This document shows positions 16,702-25,342 of a DNA stretch of 40,572 nt, in pieces (within the stretch, counting starts at the first letter, position 1; each line of letters opens with the position of its first letter). The DNA comes from Sedimentisphaerales bacterium. GTDB taxonomy: Bacteria > Planctomycetota > Phycisphaerae > Sedimentisphaerales > SM23-30. The stretch is from assembly GCA_016934515.1 (NCBI GenBank), contig JAFGSR010000013.1, positions 1 to 40,572 of the forward strand, written 5' to 3'. The notes under the pieces were generated by a model. That model was given only the letters and a program-made list of their open reading frames with translations, was not told the origin of the DNA and did not search any database. The position numbers and the translations under genes were made by a program.

Positions 16702-16884
16702 ATGCTCCCGGTAAAAAAAACCTCAAAATGCCGCACCCGCACCCGTCGCAGTCATCACGCTGTCAAACCGGTCAATTACTCCATCTGCAAAAATTGCAAC
16801 AATGCTAAATTGCCCCATGCCGTCTGCGGAAGCTGTGGGTACGTTAATCCCAATTTAAAACTGGATCTAGGCAAGGAAAGCTGA
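16702..16884 (+). CDS. rpmF: 50S ribosomal protein L32
   Basis: This 60-residue ribosomal protein has the L32 pattern. KKTSKCRTRTRRSHHAVKP is followed by two CxxC pairs (ICKNC and VCGSC) that bind zinc. The start differs from the usual MAVPKRK-type opening: it reads MLPVKKT. AGGTTAGGA precedes the ATG. plsX begins 23 bp after the stop. The rpmF-plsX-fab order is a well-known conserved operon that links ribosome and membrane synthesis. Confidence 0.93.
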   Translation: MLPVKKTSKCRTRTRRSHHAVKPVNYSICKNCNNAKLPHAVCGSCGYVNPNLKLDLGKES

Positions 16885-16907
16885 CCTTCCTTAGGTAGGA
16901 TTATCCA

Positions 16908-17903
16908 ATGCGTATTGCTCTCGATGCCATGGGCGGCGATAATGCTCCTCAAGCCATTATTGCCGGGGCCTTGGATTCTATTGACGATCTCAACGGTGAT
17001 CAACTGGTCCTTTTTGGCGATGAGAATCAGATTCTTGAGTGTTTGGGACCACCAAAACGCTGGCAGGATCACATCTCCGTCGTTCATGCCCCAGAGGTCG
17101 TCGCTATGGACGATGCCCCCGTTGATGCCGTCCGAAAAAAACGCAAAAGCTCCATGGCCCTCATGACCAAAGCCGTCGCAAACGGCGAGGTGGACGCCAC
17201 TATCAGTGCCGGAAACACCGGTGCCTTTGTCGCCGTCAGCCAAATGAGACTCAGAAACCTGCCCGGGGTCCTCAGGCCCGGCATCCTGGTCGTTTTTCCC
17301 ACTTTCGCCGGCCCCGTCATTCTTTGCGACGTCGGGGCCAACATCGCCCCCAAGCCCGCTCACATGCACCAGTACGCTCAGATGGCCACCATCTACGCCC
17401 GCGATGTCGTCGGCATCGAAAATCCCACCGTCGGACTGGTCAGTATCGGACAGGAAGACGCCAAGGGTAATGAACTCGTAAAAAAAGTCAATCACTTGCT
17501 CCGCGAGGACCGGCACATTAATTTCATCGGCAATGTCGAAACTCGCGACTTCCTCAATCGCCCTGCTGACGCTGTCATCTGCGACGGCTTCGTCGGCAAC
17601 ATCGTTCTAAAACTCACCGAGGGACTCGCCGAAGGTCTCTTCAAAGCCATTAAGTTGGAAATCGCCAAAGAAAATCCCGAACTGCTCGAAAAACTACAAC
17701 CCGCCATTGACCGCCTCTATTCGAGGCACGATTACAACGAATATGGCGCTGCTCCCCTGCTCGGTGTTGACGGAACCTGCATGATCTGTCACGGCTCCAG
17801 CGACGCCCGGGCCATCAAAAACGCCATATTGAAAACCCAAAAACAACTCCGACTCGGCATCAATGATAAAATCGTTAATGAAGTTAAAAACAAAACCTCT
17901 TAA
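16908..17903 (+). CDS. plsX: phosphate acyltransferase PlsX
   Basis: PlsX converts acyl-ACP and phosphate to acyl-phosphate, the donor for glycerol-3-phosphate acylation in phospholipid synthesis, at the inner face of the membrane. The 331 residues start MRIALDAMGGDNAP, the family hallmark. ISAGNTGAF, CDVGANI, LVSIGQEDAKGNELV and DGFVGNIVLKLTEG are further conserved blocks. AGGTAGGA lies before the ATG. It follows rpmF closely and precedes fabH by 106 bp, in the standard order. Confidence 0.97.
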   Translation: MRIALDAMGGDNAPQAIIAGALDSIDDLNGDQLVLFGDENQILECLGPPKRWQDHISVVHAPEVVAMDDAPVDAVRKKRKSSMALMTKAVANGEVDATISAGNTGAFVAVSQMRLRNLPGVLRPGILVVFPTFAGPVILCDVGANIAPKPAHMHQYAQMATIYARDVVGIENPTVGLVSIGQEDAKGNELVKKVNHLLREDRHINFIGNVETRDFLNRPADAVICDGFVGNIVLKLTEGLAEGLFKAIKLEIAKENPELLEKLQPAIDRLYSRHDYNEYGAAPLLGVDGTCMICHGSSDARAIKNAILKTQKQLRLGINDKIVNEVKNKTS

Positions 17904-17948
17904 AGCCCCTGACAAAAAACACCAAAATCTTAATTCAAACTTTTGCTG

Positions 17949-17977
17949 TTTATGAATATTTTTGTTAGTGGTATAAA
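17949..17977 (+). promoter_or_regulatory. weak promoter candidate before fabH
   Basis: TATAAA at 17972-17977 has TTTATG 17 bp upstream. The 106-bp gap between plsX and fabH is long for pure read-through, so an internal promoter would make sense. The -35 match is poor. Confidence 0.3.
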
Positions 17978-18009
17978 TTTTCATCACATTTAATAGAGAT
18001 AACAAAACC

Positions 18010-19029
18010 ATGACAAGTGCGGTCCAGGGTGATTTCTTAACTACAAAAAGACGTTCTGTTATTGTTGGCACCGGCAGCGCCGTCCCGGACAAAATCCTGG
18101 ACAACCACGACCTCGAAAAAATCGTCGACACTTCCGACGATTGGATCACCGTCCGCACCGGCATCAAACAACGACGCATTATCTCCGACGGCGAAAGCAC
18201 CGCCACCCTCTCCATCAAAGCCGCTCGACAGGCCCTCGACCGCGCCGGAATCGACGCCCAGGACCTCGACCTCATCATCTGCGCCACCATCACCCCGGAA
18301 ATGGTCTTCCCCGCCACCGCCTGCTTCATCCAGGAAGGCCTCGGTAACAAAACCTGCTGTGCCTTCGACCTTACCGCCGCCTGCAGCGGTTTCACTTACG
18401 CCATGGGTGTCGCCGCTTCTATCATCGCCGCCGGACAGGCCGATACCGCTCTGATCATCGGCGCCGAAACACTTTCCACCATCACCGATTACACCGACCG
18501 CGGCAGTTGCATCCTCTTTGGCGACGGCGCCGGCGCCGCCATTCTAAAAGCCACCACCAACACCGACCGCGGCTTACTCTACAACAGCCTGCACGCCGAC
18601 GGTAGCGAATGGGAAACACTCAGTTGCCGGGCCTATGGCAGCCGCTACCCGGTGGGCAGCAAACTTGAATCCGATAAAATGATTTACATGGACATCCGCG
18701 GCCGCGAAACCTATCAAACCGCCGTCCGCAGAATCGTCGAACTCATCAAAGAAACTTACATACAATGTAACATCAACAACGATGACATCAAAAGAATCAT
18801 CCCACACCAGATGAACATGCGTATCATCGAATCCGTCGTCAAACGACTAAAACTCCCCGCAGATAAAATGTTCGTCAACATCGACAAATACGGAAACACC
18901 TCCGCCGCTTCCATTGCCATCGCTCTGGACGAAGCCATTCAGACCGGCTGCGTCGGACCCGGTGACCTGGTTATCCTCGTCGCTTTCGGCGGCGGACTGA
19001 CCTGGGGCGTTAACCTGATTCGTTTATAG
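18010..19029 (+). CDS. fabH: beta-ketoacyl-ACP synthase III
   Basis: FabH starts fatty acid synthesis by condensing an acyl-CoA primer with malonyl-ACP. The 339 residues contain the catalytic Cys125 (FDLTAACSGFTYA), His266 (RIIPHQMNMRI) and Asn296 (YGNTSAAS). DDWITVRTGIKQRRI and the closing FGGGLTWG are also typical. The N-terminus is about ten residues longer than in common FabH (MTSAVQGDFLTTKRR). The Shine-Dalgarno sequence is weak. fabD and fabG follow on the same strand. Confidence 0.96.
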   Translation: MTSAVQGDFLTTKRRSVIVGTGSAVPDKILDNHDLEKIVDTSDDWITVRTGIKQRRIISDGESTATLSIKAARQALDRAGIDAQDLDLIICATITPEMVFPATACFIQEGLGNKTCCAFDLTAACSGFTYAMGVAASIIAAGQADTALIIGAETLSTITDYTDRGSCILFGDGAGAAILKATTNTDRGLLYNSLHADGSEWETLSCRAYGSRYPVGSKLESDKMIYMDIRGRETYQTAVRRIVELIKETYIQCNINNDDIKRIIPHQMNMRIIESVVKRLKLPADKMFVNIDKYGNTSAASIAIALDEAIQTGCVGPGDLVILVAFGGGLTWGVNLIRL

Positions 19030-19083
19030 TTTTATTTGACAATTATCGTCAGCTGACTCTCAGGCAACGAAACCTAAATAAAG

Positions 19084-19110
19084 GGGCCAAAATCGGCCAA
19101 TAGCAGATAC
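19084..19110. repeat. GGCCAAAA...AATAGC motif in the fabH-fabD gap
   Basis: GGCCAAAATCGGCCAATAGC lies at 19085-19104. It resembles a shortened form of the 25-bp repeats at 25238-25262 and 25318-25342 (GGCC, AAAA, then AATAGC at the end). A related GCCAATAGC-GATA phrase is at 21070-21083 before the next operon. It could be a regulatory site or a dispersed repeat. Confidence 0.4.
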
Positions 19111-19168
19111 TCTGGCTCAACCGGATGGCTGTTACCTAAAAATAAAATTTTTGCTGAGGACTAAAAAA

Positions 19169-20128
19169 GTGAAAACCGTATTCATGTTTCCCGGACAAGG
19201 CGCCCAACAGATGGGCATGGGCTCTGACCTGGTAAAGGCCGACACCGAAATCGCTGATCTCTACCGAAAAGCCAACGAAATCGTCGGTTACGATCTCGCC
19301 AAAATCTGCTTCGAAGGACCTGCCGAACGCCTCGACACCACCGAAATCGCCCAACCCGCCATCTTCGTCACCTCCGCCGCCTGCCTAAAAATCCTCCGCG
19401 ACGGCAAAGCCGGCCCCCAACTCGCCGACATCCAGCCCCACGCCTGCATCGGCCTGAGTCTCGGTGAATACACCGCCCTCTACGCTGCCGGGGCCCTTTC
19501 CTTCGAAGAAGGCCTAAAACTCGTACAGATTCGCGGCAAAAGCATGCAGGCCGCCGCCAACGCTCAATCCGGCACCATGGTATCCATACTCGGAGCTTCA
19601 CCCGAACAGGCTCAGCAACTTTGCGACGCCGTCCTGGCTGACGCTCTCACAGAAGCAGACGGTTCAGACCCTCTGCTCGTACCCGTTAATTTCAACTGCC
19701 CCGGACAAATCGTCCTCAGCGGCTCCATCAACGCCTGTCAAGCCGCCGCCGACCGTGCCGAACAGTTCGGCGCCACCAAAGCTATCGTCCTCCGCGTCGC
19801 CGGTGCCTTCCACACCAAAATGATGGAACCCGCCGCCCAAAATCTCGGCCAAGCCCTCAAACAGTGCTCCTTCACACCCTTCAACTGCCCCGTCATCGCC
19901 AACGCCGACGCCGAACCTTACAAATCCACTGACCAAATCCCCCAAAAACTCCTCAAACAGCTCGTCAGCCCCGTCCTCTGGCAACCCACCCTCGATAAAC
20001 TCCTCGACGACGGCGTTGACACCTTCGTTGAAATCGGACCCGGCAGAGTCCTCACCGGACTGGCAAAAAAAACCGCCCGCGCCCGAAAAGCAAAACCAAA
20101 CTTAATCACCGTTAACGGCCCCGAATAA
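19169..20128 (+). CDS. fabD: malonyl CoA-acyl carrier protein transacylase
   Basis: FabD moves malonyl from CoA to ACP. I place the start at GTG 19169, because GAGGA lies nine bases upstream and the protein then starts MKTVFMFPGQGAQ, the usual N-terminus; a longer TTG frame starts at 19151. The 319 residues include the nucleophile Ser97 in GLSLGE, the His215 region GAFHTKMM and the C-terminal EIGPGRVLTGL. It is 139 bp after fabH and 21 bp before fabG. Confidence 0.96.
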   Translation: MKTVFMFPGQGAQQMGMGSDLVKADTEIADLYRKANEIVGYDLAKICFEGPAERLDTTEIAQPAIFVTSAACLKILRDGKAGPQLADIQPHACIGLSLGEYTALYAAGALSFEEGLKLVQIRGKSMQAAANAQSGTMVSILGASPEQAQQLCDAVLADALTEADGSDPLLVPVNFNCPGQIVLSGSINACQAAADRAEQFGATKAIVLRVAGAFHTKMMEPAAQNLGQALKQCSFTPFNCPVIANADAEPYKSTDQIPQKLLKQLVSPVLWQPTLDKLLDDGVDTFVEIGPGRVLTGLAKKTARARKAKPNLITVNGPE

Positions 20129-20149
20129 CAAAAAAAAGGGAGATACATA

Positions 20150-20893
20150 ATGTCTGAAAAACGCCTGGCAATCGTAACCGGAGGCGCCCGTGGTATCGGT
20201 CGCGCCATCGTCCATGAGCTCATCAAACAGGGACGCAAGGTTGCCGCCCTCGACGTCAACGAAGAACGACTCAACGAACTCGCCGACCTGGCCAAAAATC
20301 AGTGGAAAACCGATGACGTCATCACCCTCAAAATCGACATCACCAATTCCAAAGCACTCACCCAGGCCATCGAAAATCTCGCCGAAGAACACGGCGGCAT
20401 CGGCATCCTCGTCAACAACGCCGGCATCACCCGTGACGGCCTGCTGCTAACCATGTCCGACGAGGATTTCGATCTCGTCATCGACATCAACCTCAAAGCC
20501 GCCTTCGTCGCCACCCGCGCCGCCGCCAAATCCATGATGCGCAATCGCTGGGGACGCATCATCAACATCGCCAGTGTCGCCGGGGTCATGGGTAACGCTG
20601 GGCAGACCAATTACGCCGCCAGCAAAGCCGGTCTCATCGGCATGGCCAAAACCGTCGGCCGAGAACTCGCCAAACGCAATGTCACCGCCAATTGCATCGC
20701 TCCCGGATTCATCGTCACCGAAATGACCGATGTCCTGCCCGACAAGGTCAAAGAAGGCGTCAAACAGATCGTTCCCATGCAAAAACTCGGCCAGGTCGAG
20801 GATGTCGCCTCCGCCGTAGCCTTCCTCGCTTCTGATGCCGCCGGATACGTCACCGGTCAGGTAATCTGCGTCGATGGCGGCATGGCTATGTAA
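20150..20893 (+). CDS. fabG: 3-oxoacyl-[acyl-carrier-protein] reductase
   Basis: FabG reduces 3-oxoacyl-ACP with NADPH. This short-chain dehydrogenase has 247 residues. VTGGARGIGRAI is the cofactor loop, NNAG at 89-92 follows, and the catalytic Ser142, Tyr155 and Lys159 lie in IASVAG and YAASK. The C-terminus ends GQVICVDGGMAM, typical of FabG. GGGAG precedes the ATG. It is the last gene of the operon and may also serve the ketosynthase operon, which has no reductase of its own in the window. Confidence 0.96.
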   Translation: MSEKRLAIVTGGARGIGRAIVHELIKQGRKVAALDVNEERLNELADLAKNQWKTDDVITLKIDITNSKALTQAIENLAEEHGGIGILVNNAGITRDGLLLTMSDEDFDLVIDINLKAAFVATRAAAKSMMRNRWGRIINIASVAGVMGNAGQTNYAASKAGLIGMAKTVGRELAKRNVTANCIAPGFIVTEMTDVLPDKVKEGVKQIVPMQKLGQVEDVASAVAFLASDAAGYVTGQVICVDGGMAM

Positions 20894-20935
20894 TTCAGCA
20901 TCTTTGCCTAGTCAACTTTCGCTGCTTCAATTGCC

Positions 20936-20955
20936 CTCTAACAGGGTCGTTAGAG
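20936..20955 (+). other. hairpin between fabG and the fab terminator
   Basis: CTCTAAC and GTTAGAG form a perfect 7-bp stem with loop AGGGTC. It has no T-tract, so it is not a terminator by itself. It may protect the 3' end of the fab transcript from decay. Confidence 0.4.
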
Positions 20956-20993
20956 CGGTTTGAAATTATATCGTCTTTCGAGCTTCGTCATTC

Positions 20994-21025
20994 TCAAACT
21001 GGCCATCGCTCAGTTTGAATTTTTT
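20994..21025 (+). terminator. intrinsic terminator of the fab operon
   Basis: TCAAACTG (20994-21001) and CAGTTTGA (21011-21018) form a perfect 8-bp stem with a 9-base loop, followed by A and six T. It ends the rpmF-plsX-fabH-fabD-fabG unit about 100 bp after fabG, so the following glycosyltransferase genes form a separate unit. Confidence 0.8.
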
Positions 21026-21185
21026 ATACATTTCCGCTCAATATCGAACTTACTTTTTGAGAACTCCCCGCCAATAGCCGATAATATATTTATGGAATTT
21101 CCGCGAATCTGACCCAAAAATGTTGCTAAAAATGCGAAATTGGCCAAAAACCTCTAATCAGCAACAAAAATAAGGACCCGCAGTT

Positions 21186-22352
21186 GTGAACGAACCTGAT
21201 AGAAACATCGACAAAAAATCCCGGGTAACCGTTGTTATACCAACCTATAACGCAGCGGATTATATCGGCGCTGCCATCCAGAGCGCCCTGCAGCAGTCTT
21301 TTGAGGATTTTGAACTGCTCGTCCTCGATAATGTCTCCACCGACAACACCGCTGATATTGTCGCTCGTTTCAACGATCCTCGCCTGCATTACCGGACCAA
21401 TGAACAAAATATCGGGTTTTTAGGGAACGCCAACCTCGGTCTCTCACTGGCCCGCGGGGAGTATTTAACCTACCTCGGTGCCGATGATATCTGGGAAAAG
21501 GACTTTCTCCTCCAGGCCGTCGCCCTGATGGACAACAATCAGGAACTGAGCTTCGTCCACGGGTCAGCACTCTGGATCGACGAAAAAAGCCAACCCTTTG
21601 GCGGCACCGACGATCGCTGGCAGCTTATCACCGACGGAAACAAAGCCTTCGTTGACACCTTCCGCTACGGCTTCTGTTTCTCCACCATGCTCATGCGCAC
21701 CGAAACCGCCCAACGCATCGGTCCACTGCCCCAGGACTGGGGTGATCTGGCCGATACCTGGCTTTTTCTACGCATGGCACTGGAAGGCGATGTCGGGTAT
21801 CTTTTTCAGACCCTGGTTCTCTATCGCGTGCACAAGGAAAGCCTATCCCTCGCCTGGTATAAAAACGGTAAACTCTTCCTTAGGCATCTGGAATTGGCCC
21901 GCGAAGTTTTTAACTGGGAACGCTCTCGGCAGGTCGGCGTCGATCGGCATAAACGCAAAGGCTTACGCGCCGTCGCTCTTCAATCGGTTACCATGATGCC
22001 CATTATCAGAAATGACGGTTCCCGCCGAGCACTTTTGAAAACTCTGGCCGGAATCGTCGCTCAGGTACCCGAAGTGTTGTTTTTTCCCCGAACCTGGCTC
22101 AGAGTCGCCTTTGGGATGCTGCCCCGAAAATGGATCTTCGCTTTACGCAATTTCAAACACCGACGCTGGCAACAGGCTCAGCTAAAAATACAAAACCAAC
22201 AAAAAAATAACCATTGCCCCATCCCGACCAACTCCTCCCTAAACACCCTCATCCCCACTGGTTTCAGCCAAACCACTTCCTGCCCGACCAACTCCTGCTC
22301 ATGCAGCTCCTGTCTCGGCAACCCCGCTCCGGATAACTCCAGTCAAAATTAA
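21186..22352 (+). CDS. GT2-family glycosyltransferase with Cys-rich tail
   Basis: An inverting GT-A glycosyltransferase: VTVVIPTYNAADYIGAAIQS opens the nucleotide-binding fold and GADD at about 98-101 is the metal-binding DXD-type motif. It starts with GTG, preceded by AAGGA. The catalytic domain ends near residue 240. A basic helical part follows, and the last ~47 residues (342-388) are a low-complexity tail rich in Asn, Ser, Thr, Pro and Cys (for example SCPTNSCSCSSC), unusual for a cytoplasmic enzyme. The flippase gene starts 10 bp downstream. It probably adds a sugar to the lipid-linked repeat unit at the inner membrane face; donor sugar unknown. Confidence 0.88.
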   Translation: MNEPDRNIDKKSRVTVVIPTYNAADYIGAAIQSALQQSFEDFELLVLDNVSTDNTADIVARFNDPRLHYRTNEQNIGFLGNANLGLSLARGEYLTYLGADDIWEKDFLLQAVALMDNNQELSFVHGSALWIDEKSQPFGGTDDRWQLITDGNKAFVDTFRYGFCFSTMLMRTETAQRIGPLPQDWGDLADTWLFLRMALEGDVGYLFQTLVLYRVHKESLSLAWYKNGKLFLRHLELAREVFNWERSRQVGVDRHKRKGLRAVALQSVTMMPIIRNDGSRRALLKTLAGIVAQVPEVLFFPRTWLRVAFGMLPRKWIFALRNFKHRRWQQAQLKIQNQQKNNHCPIPTNSSLNTLIPTGFSQTTSCPTNSCSCSSCLGNPAPDNSSQN

Positions 22353-22362
22353 GGCTCCTTGC

Positions 22363-23694
22363 ATGGCTGACCGAACCGCAAAAAATTTCCTGCTGGTTAC
22401 CGCCACTCGAATATCGCTTTGGGGTTTGTGGTTCCTGGCTCTTATCCTGATCTATCGCAATCTGGATAAAAACGGCGTCGGACTTTACACAATTTGCTGG
22501 GCCATCATTAAAGTCATGTGGTCCTGCCTGGGTGATCCGCTCGACCTGGCAGTTTTACGCCGGGTACCTATTTATCTCCGCTCCGATCGACCGCGGGCAC
22601 TTAGCATTATCCGTTCGGCTTTTCTGGCCAGAATTGCTTTTGGGGCCGCCGCCTTCGTGACAATTTTGCTGCTCTCGGACAATCTCTCTATCTGGTTTAT
22701 GGATGGAACTGATCCGGGAATATTATTTATTCTCACCGGCTTCGGGGTTATCGGCGATCTGCTGGGCCGGTCGGTCTTGAATTATTTCCAGGCCAACGAG
22801 TTCTTCGGACGCTACGTAATCATCGAAGCCGTTGTTCAGATCGGGCGCTTCCTCTTGATCGTTGTTCTCGCCTCCACTGATACTTTAAACGTACAAAACG
22901 CCGTGGGCAGCTATGTTGTGATGGGGTATGTGGGCTTCTTGGTCGGGGCAGCTATGTTACCCCGAGATGTGTTCGGTAAATCTCTGGCCCATCGGGCGGA
23001 CATGCTCGAAATCTTCCATTACAGCAAATGGATGATCACCGGAATGGTAATTGCCGCTTTGTATGAGAGAATGGATGTGCTGATGATAGGCTTCTTCTAT
23101 TCCAACGCCGAGGTCGGTATCTATCAAGCGGCTTTCCAACTGGCCATGCTGCCCGAACTGCTCATCTGGTGCCTGGCAACCATCTTTTATCCTCGCGTAG
23201 TCGATCTATATCGAACCGGTAAGTTTCTCCACTGGGTCAAAAACTATCTAAAACTCGCTATTCCTCTCGCCGCAATCATCGTTACCGCTGCCTTCCTCTT
23301 GGGAAATATCGTTATCACGTTGATTTATAAAGGACAATTCCCCGAATCCGTTCAACCTTTTTTCCTGCTCGTAACCGGCATGTTTATTTGGCTGATCCTC
23401 ACCCCCCTGCCCATGGCTCTGCTGGCCCTGGTAACGCCCAAAAAAATCGTAGCAATTACCTCGGTCCAATTCGTTTTGATGTTTGGCGGCGGTTTGCTGC
23501 TGATCGGACAGTTCAGTTTTATCGGGGCCGCTTATTTGATTTTGTCCGTTCGGGTATTGATCGGAATCGTTATCTTTATCCTCGCCTGGAAGGTTGCCAA
23601 AACCAAAAATCTTGTTAAAATCGACGAATCAACTGTCCTGCCTGAAAATCCTGAACTGGACAGGCAAAACACCATTCTGGAGCAGGCACTTTGA
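22363..23694 (+). CDS. polysaccharide flippase (Wzx-like, MATE/MOP superfamily)
   Basis: This integral membrane protein of 443 residues has about 12-14 hydrophobic segments in the pattern of the oligosaccharide flippase family. The N-terminus TRISLWGLWFLALILIYRNL is followed by a segment with polar residues, as in Wzx. It would move lipid-linked repeat units across the inner membrane. Its stop codon overlaps the TTG start of the O-antigen ligase-like gene. The neighbours fit a Wzx/Wzy-dependent pathway. Confidence 0.88.
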   Translation: MADRTAKNFLLVTATRISLWGLWFLALILIYRNLDKNGVGLYTICWAIIKVMWSCLGDPLDLAVLRRVPIYLRSDRPRALSIIRSAFLARIAFGAAAFVTILLLSDNLSIWFMDGTDPGILFILTGFGVIGDLLGRSVLNYFQANEFFGRYVIIEAVVQIGRFLLIVVLASTDTLNVQNAVGSYVVMGYVGFLVGAAMLPRDVFGKSLAHRADMLEIFHYSKWMITGMVIAALYERMDVLMIGFFYSNAEVGIYQAAFQLAMLPELLIWCLATIFYPRVVDLYRTGKFLHWVKNYLKLAIPLAAIIVTAAFLLGNIVITLIYKGQFPESVQPFFLLVTGMFIWLILTPLPMALLALVTPKKIVAITSVQFVLMFGGGLLLIGQFSFIGAAYLILSVRVLIGIVIFILAWKVAKTKNLVKIDESTVLPENPELDRQNTILEQAL

Positions 23695-25157
23695 ACCTTA
23701 AGAAAAAAATCCTGTTCGTCGCAATTGCCTTTACCTTACTGGTGGGGCTGCTCTACTCCCTCCAGGGCGTCAAGGGACTCGCCCTTATCGCCGGTCTGAT
23801 TTTCGCCGCCTACATCTTCAAGCATCCCTTAATAGGGTGTGTCTTGCTGATCTTTTCCGGCACCTGTTTTCAGATTATCGGCAGCTCACACATGACCGGA
23901 CTGCCTCTGAGCCTGCCCAAAATTTTCGGCATTCTCACCCTGGGCAGTTTCATTTATTATTGCTACCGCAATAAACCCGCTTTGACTTATTCGCCTCAGA
24001 TGGCCGCCCTGGGAATCTTCGCCCTGGTCTTTATAGCCTCGGCATTAATTCAGCCCGATAAAGCTAATTCCATGATCGGATTAGCGAAATTCTTCCAGTT
24101 GTATTTATTTTATTTTTTGATCAGTAATCTGGGCGGCATAAACAAAAAATCTTTGTTGATACTTTGCGGAGCCCTGACCATCGCCATCGGAATCTGCGGA
24201 CTGATCGGAGTTATGGAACATTTCTTGCCTGGATTGTCCATCGAATCCGATGATCCCCGACTGGGCCAGGGCGCAATCGGTGCCATTATGGACCGCGAAT
24301 CCATCGCTTCCGGAGACATCAAACGCATCACCGGCGGTCTAGCCGACGCCAACTGGCTCGCTTACACCATCGCCACCGTCCTGCCTCTGACAGTTTTCTG
24401 GTGGCGAAATTTCACCCGGCTCTCTTACCGACTCGTAACCTTCTCTATCATTATTCTGCAATGCCTGGGGATGGTGCTCGCCTATACCCGCGCCGGCATG
24501 CTCGGACTGGGAGTCGCGGTTCTGGTTTTGATAAAAAAGAAACTAATACCCATCGCACCCATGCTGGTTCTGGTGGCTCTCGGTACTTTGGTAGCGCTGG
24601 TTTGGCAGCCGGAAGGTTTTACCGAACGAATTTTTTCAACAAAATATCTCAAAGAAGGCAGCACACCCATGCGCCGGGACCTCTTCAACGCCGCGATTCG
24701 CATGGCCAAAGAAAAACCAATCTTCGGTTACGGCTATGGCAGATTCGGCTACGAATTCATGGATCGCCTTAATACCGATATGCGCATGAGACTCGGAGCC
24801 ATGGGCGCCGATCTCGCTAATGCCATCGAACGCGGCCAGGAACAGGTCCACAACATCGGCGCCCATAGTATGTATCTGGAAGTTGTTGTAGAATATGGTA
24901 TTGTGGGTTTAATCCCTTTTATGGCTTTTTTATGGTTTGTGCTAAAGGATTTGATGCTCGTCCAAAAATTCGGCAATCAATGGCAGGTTGACTTGGCAAT
25001 TTGTTTGTTTGCCGGCGCTATAGCCTTTTATATCTGTGCGTTGTTCGGACACGCAAAAACATTGAAGTGCCTTTGGATTGTTGCCGGCCTGGCAGCGGCA
25101 CTCAGAAGAGTTACCTTTGAAAGCGAAACGCTCGATGCTGACTTCGATGAAGATTAA
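23691..25157 (+). CDS. O-antigen ligase/polymerase (Wzy_C/WaaL family) membrane protein
   Basis: The 488 residues form about 11-12 membrane segments. The large periplasmic loop contains FGYGYGRFGYEF and VHNIGAHSMYLEVVVEYGIV, the His-containing signature of the Wzy_C domain. The TTG start overlaps the flippase stop, which implies translational coupling. Such proteins either polymerise repeat units or ligate the chain to lipid or protein; sequence alone does not separate the two. The window has no other Wzy candidate, so this is the likely polymerase. Confidence 0.87.
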   Translation: MNLKKKILFVAIAFTLLVGLLYSLQGVKGLALIAGLIFAAYIFKHPLIGCVLLIFSGTCFQIIGSSHMTGLPLSLPKIFGILTLGSFIYYCYRNKPALTYSPQMAALGIFALVFIASALIQPDKANSMIGLAKFFQLYLFYFLISNLGGINKKSLLILCGALTIAIGICGLIGVMEHFLPGLSIESDDPRLGQGAIGAIMDRESIASGDIKRITGGLADANWLAYTIATVLPLTVFWWRNFTRLSYRLVTFSIIILQCLGMVLAYTRAGMLGLGVAVLVLIKKKLIPIAPMLVLVALGTLVALVWQPEGFTERIFSTKYLKEGSTPMRRDLFNAAIRMAKEKPIFGYGYGRFGYEFMDRLNTDMRMRLGAMGADLANAIERGQEQVHNIGAHSMYLEVVVEYGIVGLIPFMAFLWFVLKDLMLVQKFGNQWQVDLAICLFAGAIAFYICALFGHAKTLKCLWIVAGLAAALRRVTFESETLDADFDED

Positions 25158-25183
25158 TCTTTTAACAATCTTAATTTTGTAGG

Positions 25184-25203
25184 GTGGGTAACAAGTTACC
25201 CAC
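25184..25203. repeat. palindrome GTGGGTAAC/GTTACCCAC
   Basis: A perfect 9-bp inverted repeat with a 2-base centre lies 26 bp after the ligase gene. It has no T-tract. It is embedded in TGTAGGGTGGGT, a phrase typical of dispersed intergenic repeats, so a repeat is more likely than a terminator. Confidence 0.5.
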
Positions 25204-25218
25204 GCGGTTATTGGTGAT

Positions 25219-25342
25219 TCACCGTGTCCATTATTGGGGCCAAAAACGAGACGCTAAATAGCCACTTATGCAGACTCACCGTATCCATTAATGATACCGA
25301 AAATGAACGCCGAAATGGGCCGAAAACGAGGCGCTAAATAGC
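25219..25342. repeat. two long imperfect direct repeats (iteron-like)
   Basis: GGCCAAAAACGAGACGCTAA with AATAGC at its end (25238-25262) matches 25318-25342 at 23 of 25 bases. Each is preceded by a second shared block, TCACCGTGTCCATTATTG at 25219-25236 and TCACCGTATCCATTAATG at 25276-25293 (16 of 18). The second unit has about 23 extra bases (25294-25316), themselves a degenerate third copy (CCGAAAATGAACGCCGAAAT). Related short forms are at 19085-19104, 21070-21083 and 25384-25404. Confidence 0.7.

Noticed and set aside
16776-17516. Minus-strand frame opposite rpmF and plsX (246 codons)
   Set aside because: Gly/Asp-rich shadow of plsX; it would also cover rpmF. The plus-strand genes have clear motifs and ribosome binding sites.
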